Source: Methanospirillum hungatei (lineage in GTDB: Archaea; Halobacteriota; Methanomicrobia; Methanomicrobiales; Methanospirillaceae). Taken from it: a stretch of DNA of 7,642 nucleotides. The stretch is taken from the NCBI RefSeq assembly GCF_020216685.1, contig NZ_JAIWNS010000220.1, forward strand, positions 1-7,642, given 5' to 3'. A program made the position numbers and the translations under genes. A model generated the notes under the pieces. The model did not search any database. It was given only the letters and a program-made list of their open reading frames with translations, and was not told the DNA's origin. This document shows positions 1 to 4,631 of this stretch, in pieces (position 1 is the first letter of the stretch; every line of letters starts with the position of its first letter).

Positions 1-2
1 TT

Positions 3-281
3 ACCTCAATAATTAGCAGGATAGAAGTTTTAGGATGGAATAAACATACCGAAGGAAGTTACAGACTGACGAATGATCTCCTCAAATTTAGTACTGTGAT
101 TCCAGTTGATGAAGCGGTTGCAAATCATGCCATTCAGATTCGACAAAAATCGAATATAAAACTTCCTGATGCTGTAATTGCTATCACAGCCATTAACCTC
201 TCAGCGACTCTGGTAACAAGGAATTACAAAGATTTTTCATCAGTTAATGGGATAGAAATTATAAACCCATTTGAATCTTAA
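3..281 (+). CDS. VapC-type PIN-domain toxin, 5'-truncated by the window edge
   Basis: The reading frame is open from the first bases of the window, so the gene begins upstream; about 92 C-terminal residues are visible. They follow the VapC pattern: an SIISRIEVLGW segment near the left edge, whose Glu is the usual second acidic active-site position, then KLPDAVIAITA with a conserved Asp, and near the end LVTRNYKDF followed by a short hydrophobic strand (IEIINPF). PIN-domain VapC proteins are Mg-dependent ribonucleases that cleave tRNA or rRNA and are neutralised by a VapB antitoxin, which normally lies immediately upstream and would be outside this window. The N-terminal catalytic Asp is also outside. 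An ATG at 96 is internal to the domain and is not the start. The gene and the following 160 bases are more AT-rich than the rest, as often seen for mobile toxin-antitoxin loci. The family is likely; activity cannot be judged from a fragment. Confidence 0.75.
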   Translation, partial: TSIISRIEVLGWNKHTEGSYRLTNDLLKFSTVIPVDEAVANHAIQIRQKSNIKLPDAVIAITAINLSATLVTRNYKDFSSVNGIEIINPFES

Positions 282-397
282 TGCCGTATGTCGGTTGTAT
301 ACAAAAGCATTAGATTTCAACATCATAAACCAATAAAGAATCAACACGAAGATACAATGCTAGAGCGAAATTTTTTAATAGTCATTCTCATTTCAGT

Positions 398-447
398 TAT
401 TAAAAAGGTTAGATAAAAATAATTATTCCGGATAAGCCGGAATATCA
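398..447 (-). terminator. Hairpin plus T-rich tract after the FTR-like gene
   Basis: An 8-bp stem (TATTCCGG, positions 424-431, pairing with CCGGAATA, 437-444) with a 5-base loop begins directly after the stop codon of the minus-strand gene. On the minus strand it is followed by a T-rich stretch (ATTATTTTTATC, then CTTTTT). Oligo-T alone can terminate archaeal transcription; the hairpin may stabilise the 3' end. Termination is inferred from layout only. Confidence 0.5.
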
Positions 448-735
448 CAGGTATTCAGGATCGTAAAAGAAATTACACGTACAATGACCAGCCTGCTCAA
501 GCTCATGTACATGATACACACAGGGACAGATGATAGCCTTATCTTTCTCCTTATCGCCGGATCTGATACGACAGGGACAATACCGTTCACCGTACTTTTC
601 AGAAAGACGGGCTAATCCCTTGATCACTGCATTTGCCTGTTTTTCATCAGGGTTCAGGACCCATCCTTTCGATCGGGAATACTCCAGAGCCCAACTTCTT
701 ATTTCTTCTTCAGTTTCTGCCACAGGATCTCCCAT
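445..735 (-). CDS. Ferredoxin:thioredoxin reductase catalytic-chain family protein (Fe-S disulfide reductase)
   Basis: This 96-residue protein carries the signature of the catalytic chain of ferredoxin:thioredoxin reductase: CPC at 53-55, CPC at 70-72 and CTC at 85-87, within a sequence ending HELEQAGHCTCNFFYDPEYL. In the characterised family four of these cysteines (by alignment C53, C70, C72, C85) bind a [4Fe-4S] cluster, and the other two (C55, C87) form the redox-active disulfide next to it. The enzyme takes electrons one at a time from ferredoxin and reduces a protein disulfide such as thioredoxin. No variable chain is adjacent, as is usual for methanogen homologues. Two details differ from the plant and cyanobacterial enzyme: the last motif is CTC rather than CHC, and the spacing before it is 12 residues rather than about 8. 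The ATG at 735 gives a typical length; no Shine-Dalgarno sequence is visible, and the TATA-like element close upstream suggests a short or absent leader. Confidence 0.85.
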   Translation of the reverse strand: MGDPVAETEEEIRSWALEYSRSKGWVLNPDEKQANAVIKGLARLSEKYGERYCPCRIRSGDKEKDKAIICPCVYHVHELEQAGHCTCNFFYDPEYL

Positions 736-758
736 GTAAGAGTCAACTCACACAGACT

Positions 759-767
759 TCAATATAA
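759..767 (-). promoter_or_regulatory. TATA-like element for the FTR-like gene
   Basis: On the minus strand the sequence CATTATATTGAAG lies with its TTATATT core centred about 27 bases upstream of the ATG at 735. This is the archaeal TATA-to-TSS distance if transcription starts at or very near the start codon, so the mRNA may be nearly leaderless. That also fits the absence of a Shine-Dalgarno sequence. The assignment rests on pattern and position only. Confidence 0.45.
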
Positions 768-851
768 TGGAGCATAAGGTAAAAAACTTTTTATGGACTC
801 ACTCCAATCAGGGGATCAGATCATCCTCATATCTTCGGGAAAAGAGATTTG

Positions 852-887
852 TCAGGGTATGGTTCATCTTAGCAGGATACCCTGACT
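852..887 (-). terminator. 10-bp stem hairpin just downstream of cofG-purC
   Basis: GTCAGGGTAT (852-861) and ATACCCTGAC (878-887) are perfect inverted repeats separated by 16 bases. The structure begins 7 bases past the stop codon of the minus-strand cofG-purC frame. The sequence beyond it on that strand (ACAAATCTCTTTTCC) is only moderately T-rich. It may be a terminator or a 3'-end stabilising hairpin that separates this transcript from the FTR-like gene downstream; its function is inferred. Confidence 0.45.
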
Positions 888-894
888 ATTATAC

Positions 895-1605
895 TCATGA
901 ATCCGGAATTATCCGTTTGAGAACATTCCGGTACGCGGTAATAACATCACCTTTGTCAAACCGGTACACATCCTTATCAAATGACTCTCCGGTTTTTTTT
1001 TTTTTTTTCCGCATGGAATCCATGCTGATCTCATCACCAAGGTAGATAGTGCCTCCTGACTTTCCAAACTCAAGCTTAAAGTCGACAAGCCTGATACCAC
1101 ACTCATCAAAGAACCGGGTTAGGACCTTGTTTACATGTAAGGCCATCTCCTTAACCTTTCGAAGCTCATCAGCAGTCAGAATATGCAGAACCTCGATAAG
1201 ATCATCATTGATCATAGGATCGCCGCGCTCATCATCTTTATAATCAATAGTGACCACCGGGCGATCCAGCACCATTCCTTCCTTAACCGGATATTTCTTG
1301 GTCATGGAACCGGCAGCAACATTCCGGACAATGACCTCAAGCGGGATCATCTCCAGCCGACGGACGATCATGGTGTCTGGTGCAGACATCCGTAAATAAT
1401 GAGTTGGAATCCCTTCAGCCTCAAGCATCTTCATGAAAAATTCAGACGCCGTTGCATTGAGTCTTCCCTTGTCAGTAAACTGGTCATGCTTGACCCCGTT
1501 AAAGGCGGTCATATCATTTCGAAAGACAACAATCAGTTCATCAGGACTCTCACTGGCATAAACTGATTTTGCTTTCCCCTCATACAGGGGTTTTGCCGGT
1601 ATCAC
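895..1605 (-). CDS. purC: PurC as a possible separately translated product from internal GTG
   Basis: This entry covers the same bases as the 3' part of the long frame and is an alternative reading of it. The minus strand has AGAGGT (positions 1612-1617), six bases, then GTG at 1605-1603. Starting there gives a 236-residue protein beginning M-I-P-A-K-P-LYEGKAK. That matches the usual PurC layout, in which LYEGKAK follows a very short N-terminus. An ATG at 1620 would add five residues but has no comparable ribosome binding site. Stand-alone PurC proteins are about 235-250 residues, so the domain is complete. If this start is used, the cell could contain both a CofG-PurC fusion and free PurC, or CofG could end by an event not visible here. 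Substrates are CAIR, aspartate and ATP; the product is SAICAR. The PurC identity is secure, but the independent start is only suggested by the sequence. Confidence 0.5.
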   Translation of the reverse strand: MIPAKPLYEGKAKSVYASESPDELIVVFRNDMTAFNGVKHDQFTDKGRLNATASEFFMKMLEAEGIPTHYLRMSAPDTMIVRRLEMIPLEVIVRNVAAGSMTKKYPVKEGMVLDRPVVTIDYKDDERGDPMINDDLIEVLHILTADELRKVKEMALHVNKVLTRFFDECGIRLVDFKLEFGKSGGTIYLGDEISMDSMRKKKKKTGESFDKDVYRFDKGDVITAYRNVLKRIIPDS

Positions 1606-2586
1606 GGATGTACCTCTCATATGTATTGTGTTCTCAAGACTGATGATACAATCCCTGAGCCGTGGGTGGTACCACCCTCTCCGGATATACTCCGGATAAA
1701 TACAGAGACGTTCTTTCAGTGTAAACCCTTTCGTAAGGGCCACAAGTTCGTCGAAAGCCGGCCAGGGATGCTCAGGGTTTACATAGTCAATCGTCACCGG
1801 TGAGATACCCCCAAGATCTGTCACCCCACAGGGGAGAATTTGTGCAGCGTCGGCAAGATTTGGAGGAATTTGAATGGCAATATCAGATGGGAGGATCTCT
1901 TTTGCCATCCGGACCGTCTCCTGCATATCTTGAAGGGTTGCTCCAGGAAATGCACTCATATCAGTACCTGGCTTTGGGCAGAAGTTCTGAATGATGATCT
2001 CCTGGATATGACCATATTTACGGTGAAGACCGGCGATTACCTCAAGTGATTCCCGCCGGTCTGACCGGGTTTCACCGATACCGATTAAAATGCCGGTAGT
2101 GAACGGAATTTTCAGTCTGCCGGCATCCTCAATCATGGCAATACGCCGGGCAGGTTCTTTCCCCGGGCAGTTCCGGTGCGCCGGGATATCAGCGGTGGTC
2201 TCAAGCATAAGTCCCATACTGGCATTGACATCAGCAAGATACCTCATCTCGTCAGCAGTCATAATCCCGGCATTGGTATGTGGAAGAAGACCAAGACGAA
2301 GGGCCTCTTCTGCCATTGCATGACAGTATTCCAGGATCGAAGTAAAGCCGTACTGCTCAAGGAAGGGCATAAAACCTGCCACCTCTTCAGGATGCTCCCC
2401 AAAGGTAAAGAGTGCCTCAGTGCATCCGGCCTCTGCCCCGCGCTTAAGAACCCGTATGACCTCATCCGGTGAAAGAACGCACCCTTCTCCAGGCGGGCGA
2501 CGGAAGATACAGTACCCGCAGACATTTCTGCAGACAAAGGTAAGGGGCAGAAAAACATTCCGCGAATATGTAATTACCGGTGACAT
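895..2586 (-). CDS. cofG-purC: CofG-PurC: FO synthase subunit 1 joined in frame to SAICAR synthetase
   Basis: This uninterrupted 563-residue frame holds two complete enzymes. Residues 1 to about 320 are CofG, a radical-SAM enzyme with the cluster motif C19-x3-C23-x2-C26 (CRNVCGYC), plus family segments such as NFCPKPGTDM (201-210), DLGGISPVTIDYVNPEHPWP and KERLCIYPEY. With CofH it makes FO, the F420 chromophore, from tyrosine and 5-amino-6-ribitylaminouracil. Residues about 328 to 563 are PurC, which joins aspartate to CAIR using ATP in purine synthesis: LYEGKAKSVY (334-343), DMTAFNG, EVIVRNVAAGSMTKKYP (417-433), DDERGDPMINDD, LVDFKLEFG and DKDVYRF. There is no linker and no stop between them. 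A Shine-Dalgarno-like AGAGGT and a GTG at residue 328 could allow PurC to be made separately. Within PurC, a run of 16 A's encodes K527-K531 where relatives carry an RLW-type motif. The ATG at 2586 gives the usual CofG N-terminus; I see no clear ribosome binding site before it. Confidence 0.88.
   Translation of the reverse strand: MSPVITYSRNVFLPLTFVCRNVCGYCIFRRPPGEGCVLSPDEVIRVLKRGAEAGCTEALFTFGEHPEEVAGFMPFLEQYGFTSILEYCHAMAEEALRLGLLPHTNAGIMTADEMRYLADVNASMGLMLETTADIPAHRNCPGKEPARRIAMIEDAGRLKIPFTTGILIGIGETRSDRRESLEVIAGLHRKYGHIQEIIIQNFCPKPGTDMSAFPGATLQDMQETVRMAKEILPSDIAIQIPPNLADAAQILPCGVTDLGGISPVTIDYVNPEHPWPAFDELVALTKGFTLKERLCIYPEYIRRGWYHPRLRDCIISLENTIHMRGTSVIPAKPLYEGKAKSVYASESPDELIVVFRNDMTAFNGVKHDQFTDKGRLNATASEFFMKMLEAEGIPTHYLRMSAPDTMIVRRLEMIPLEVIVRNVAAGSMTKKYPVKEGMVLDRPVVTIDYKDDERGDPMINDDLIEVLHILTADELRKVKEMALHVNKVLTRFFDECGIRLVDFKLEFGKSGGTIYLGDEISMDSMRKKKKKTGESFDKDVYRFDKGDVITAYRNVLKRIIPDS
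993..1008 (-). repeat. Homopolymer of 16 A's (coding strand) inside purC
   Basis: Sixteen T's on the plus strand read as A16 on the coding strand, giving five AAA lysine codons plus the first base of a Thr codon. The tract lies in frame, between the SMDSMR and TGESFDKD segments of PurC. It is by far the longest homopolymer in the window and a candidate site for polymerase or ribosome slippage; it is also a place where sequencing or assembly could be wrong. Confidence 0.9.
1603..1617 (-). promoter_or_regulatory. Internal Shine-Dalgarno sequence and GTG start at the cofG/purC junction
   Basis: The coding strand reads AGAGGT, then ACATCC, then GTG. GAGGT is complementary to the archaeal 16S rRNA 3' end and its six-base distance from the GTG is ideal. 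It lies exactly where the PurC domain should begin (residue 328 of the long frame). Its presence inside a continuous frame suggests either a remnant of separate genes or active internal initiation. Confidence 0.5.
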
Positions 2587-2686
2587 GATACAACAGCTTT
2601 GTGCATGAGATCCTTATGGTGGTTTTGAACCTGCAGGGATATGACGATCCCTTTTTCCATTCCTGATGGTAACGTTTGTTTCAGAG

Positions 2687-3319
2687 ATGCGGATACCAGT
2701 TGTCATTCCCTATAAACCCATTCAGCCCAAGACCCGGCTCTCCTGTATTCTGACCGAAAAAGAACGGGAAGATTTTGCTCTCATGATGCTTCGGGACGTG
2801 GTTCATGCTGTAAAAAATGCAGGCTGTTCTCCCCTCATCCTTGCAACCGCACCGGTCGAACTTGACGATGTGCCGGTCAGAATACTGGAGGAAGGCCTCA
2901 ATGAAACAATAAATGGGTTTTGCGAAGGAAATGATGAGCCTCTGGCAATTGTCATGGCAGATCTTGCTCTTGCAGACCGTTCATCAATCATTACCCTTCT
3001 TACGTCAGGGGGCGATCTTGCTATTGCTCCTGGTCGGGGAGGGGGAACCAATGCAATTTATGTACGATCTGCGAAGATGTTCCAGGCGCAGTATTATGGC
3101 ATGAGCTTTGAGAAGCATGTCAGATATGGAACTGAGGCAGGTCTGATGGTTAAGATCATCGATTCATTCAGACTCTATTGTGACGTTGATGAGCAGGATG
3201 ATCTCATCGAGGTGTTCATCCATAATACCGGGCATTCGCGGGAATGGCTTATCAGTCATGGATTCGAGATCGCCATGAAAAAGAGTAGAATCGGAGTGAA
3301 AAGACCCGGGTTTGAGTGA
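2687..3319 (+). CDS. cofC: 2-phospho-L-lactate guanylyltransferase CofC
   Basis: This 210-residue protein matches CofC, which transfers a guanylyl group from GTP to 2-phospho-L-lactate (or phosphoenolpyruvate in some lineages). The product is the activated side chain that CofD attaches to FO in F420 synthesis. Visible family features are the N-terminal nucleotide-binding segment IPVVIPYKPIQPKTRLS, the VMADLAL strand with its metal-binding Asp, the glycine-rich APGRGGGTNAIYVR loop, and the C-terminal FRLYCDVDEQDDL segment. I chose the ATG at 2687 because the protein then begins MRIPVVIPYKP, as the family does; an in-frame ATG at 2666 would add seven residues (MVTFVSE). Neither has a strong ribosome binding site. 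The gene is divergent from cofG across about 100 bases, placing two F420 steps back to back. It ends 9 bases before the convergent PPC-domain gene. The identification is firm; substrate preference cannot be read from the sequence. Confidence 0.9.
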   Translation: MRIPVVIPYKPIQPKTRLSCILTEKEREDFALMMLRDVVHAVKNAGCSPLILATAPVELDDVPVRILEEGLNETINGFCEGNDEPLAIVMADLALADRSSIITLLTSGGDLAIAPGRGGGTNAIYVRSAKMFQAQYYGMSFEKHVRYGTEAGLMVKIIDSFRLYCDVDEQDDLIEVFIHNTGHSREWLISHGFEIAMKKSRIGVKRPGFE

Positions 3320-3328
3320 GCATCCCGT

Positions 3329-3766
3329 CTATTTCGGATCAGGCAACATCAGTCCGGTATCTTTGCTATAAATCATCGGGATATTCATTCCCAGGCATTC
3401 GATGATCATCACTTCAACCAGGATAAATGCCTCCGCCTCACCCCTGAGACATCCGGTGAGTACCTGATCTCCTCTTCCTGCAGAAATGTGGAGGTGTATG
3501 GCAGGACCATCATCTCCGGATCTGATAAAACCGGTCCCGATCAGTTCGTGAGCCAGAACAACTGATTCTGAGTGAGGGATCGGAGGGAGATGATCAACTT
3601 CAGGGCCGGTTACCAGCTTTGCGTTCTTTACTGCCCCGATGAAGTGAATGATACCTGCCTTGATCTCATGTTCCCTGACAAATGCATTAATTGTCTGTAT
3701 CGGATCTTCACCATGCTCGATATGGAGGTAAAAGATCCTTCCACAGGTTCCGGAAGTATATTTCAT
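3329..3766 (-). CDS. PPC/DUF296-domain protein (PD1-like putative DNA-binding)
   Basis: The 145 residues form a single PPC (plants and prokaryotes conserved, DUF296) domain. Recognisable parts are the opening GRIFYLHIEHGEDPIQTINAFVREHEIKAGIIHFIGAV (10-46), where family members have a strand, helix and strand, and the later HLHISAGRGDQVLTGCL (91-107), whose His residues are proposed metal ligands. In plants the domain sits in AT-hook proteins and mediates oligomerisation; prokaryotic single-domain members form trimers and are often annotated as DNA-binding, but their function is not established. This protein lacks an AT-hook. The ATG at 3766 gives the standard domain start. The gene converges with cofC, with 9 bases between the stop codons, and lies upstream-to-downstream behind the glycosyltransferase, but the 52-base gap and unrelated function do not show that they form an operon. 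The family call is confident; the role is unknown. Confidence 0.82.
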   Translation of the reverse strand: MKYTSGTCGRIFYLHIEHGEDPIQTINAFVREHEIKAGIIHFIGAVKNAKLVTGPEVDHLPPIPHSESVVLAHELIGTGFIRSGDDGPAIHLHISAGRGDQVLTGCLRGEAEAFILVEVMIIECLGMNIPMIYSKDTGLMLPDPK

Positions 3767-3818
3767 TGATAATTATTTTACATGAGACGATTTGAGCTCA
3801 CTGGTTCATGAGAAAGGT

Positions 3819-4541
3819 TCATTTCCCCTGCATGATGTCGTCATCATGATACTCCCGTCTGGTGTAGGAGTACTTATCTGATATCCCACCCTGAAGGACG
3901 ATATAATACCACTCATACAGGGTGTTCCAAAACCCGAACTCATGATACCTGCGGAAATCAAAACCGACCTTCATATCCGGAGCAAATTTTACTTTTCCCA
4001 TCTTCCGCATCCGGACAGCAATCTCCAGGTCATCTCCGGCGTCCATTATCCGGTACATTCCTGCCTTAAGAAGAGCATCTTTTTGGAAAGCCGTATTGCA
4101 TCCAAGGGTATAATAATACAGTTTCGAATGAGCTCCGAATTTCATAAGGCCATTAAACAGGAGAGCGTATCGTTTATTGATATCATTCTTTTCAATTGGT
4201 GTGACCGGCCCAAAGGAGAGAACAACACCTGGTTCAGACAAAGACCTGACAGCATGCTCAACCCAGTCCGGTGCAACAATACTATCTGCATCGGTAGTCG
4301 CAACCAGATTGGATCGGGCACGAAGAAATCCATCATTTCTTGCCCCTGCAACCCGTTCAGACTCCTGAACAAAGACCATATCAGCATAATCTTCGGCAAT
4401 ATCACATGTTTTATCATGCGAACCACCATCTACAACGATTATTTCATAGTCATCACGCGGTATGGTCTGATGAGATAATGCCTCAAGGCTTCTTTTTATT
4501 CTTTTCTCTTCATTATATGCAGGAATTACGACGGATATCAT
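3819..4541 (-). CDS. Family 2 glycosyltransferase
   Basis: This 240-residue protein has a GT-A fold of family GT2. MISVVIPAYNEEKRIKRSLEAL at the N-terminus and YEIIVVDGGSHDKT (32-45) form the nucleotide-sugar site, ATTDADSIVAPDW (81-93) contains the D84-A-D86 metal-binding motif, and AGDDLEIAVRMRKMG (168-182) contains the acidic catalytic region. GT2 enzymes move a sugar from a nucleotide- or dolichyl-linked donor onto lipid or polysaccharide acceptors. No membrane segment is evident, so it probably works in the cytosol or on the inner membrane face. It is divergent from a YbhN/AglD-type membrane protein across 90 bases, which suggests a shared role in lipid-linked glycan or polar-lipid synthesis, as an inference. 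The start codon at 4541 lies within a palindrome shared with the rbkR start region, and no ribosome binding site precedes it. Donor and acceptor cannot be predicted. Confidence 0.87.
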   Translation of the reverse strand: MISVVIPAYNEEKRIKRSLEALSHQTIPRDDYEIIVVDGGSHDKTCDIAEDYADMVFVQESERVAGARNDGFLRARSNLVATTDADSIVAPDWVEHAVRSLSEPGVVLSFGPVTPIEKNDINKRYALLFNGLMKFGAHSKLYYYTLGCNTAFQKDALLKAGMYRIMDAGDDLEIAVRMRKMGKVKFAPDMKVGFDFRRYHEFGFWNTLYEWYYIVLQGGISDKYSYTRREYHDDDIMQGK

Positions 4542-4552
4542 GATATCATATG
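4534..4552. promoter_or_regulatory. Palindrome over the glycosyltransferase start codon
   Basis: GATATCATGATATC (4534-4547) is a perfect 14-bp palindrome that includes the start codon (minus strand, 4541-4539). It overlaps CATGATATCATATG (4539-4552), which recurs exactly at the start of rbkR (7136-7149), placed identically relative to the ATG. It could be an operator or a conserved start-region element. No function is shown by the sequence alone. Confidence 0.4.
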
Positions 4553-4576
4553 CATGTTAGGATATGAATGCTCCAG

Positions 4577-4590
4577 TATTATCTTATACT
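4577..4590. promoter_or_regulatory. TATA-like region shared by the divergent glycosyltransferase and membrane protein genes
   Basis: The stretch TATTATCTTATACT contains TTATAC on the plus strand, about 45 bases before the ATG at 4632, and GTATAAGATAAT on the minus strand, about 40 bases before the ATG at 4541. One AT-rich box could therefore nucleate both divergent promoters. A weak AGGA (4619-4622) precedes the plus-strand ATG by nine bases. The call rests on position and composition only. Confidence 0.35.
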
Positions 4591-4631
4591 GCTACCCTCT
4601 TACATAGAAGGTTTATTCAGGATCCGTATTC

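Noticed and set aside
138..155. Inverted repeat ATTCGA-N6-TCGAAT
   Set aside because: It is short, lies within the VapC coding sequence, and has no second copy; it is probably incidental.
993..1008. T16 as a plus-strand transcription terminator
   Set aside because: No plus-strand gene ends upstream of it, and it lies inside a conserved minus-strand coding region.
909..1109. Overlapping minus-strand frame across the A16 tract as a separate small gene
   Set aside because: It is out of frame with conserved PurC on both sides of the tract. It matters only as the frame that a slippage event would enter.
2666..2686. Upstream ATG as the cofC start
   Set aside because: It would add MVTFVSE before the family-typical MRIPVVIPYKP, and no better ribosome binding site supports it; it remains possible.
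3801..3823. Direct repeat GGTTCAT twice, near the glycosyltransferase stop
   Set aside because: Two seven-base copies in a short intergenic gap are within chance, and nothing else suggests an attachment or integration site.
3942..4478. 178-codon plus-strand open frame opposite the glycosyltransferase
   Set aside because: It is fully antisense to a clear GT2 gene, its translation matches no recognisable domain, and its composition follows from the codon pattern of the real gene.
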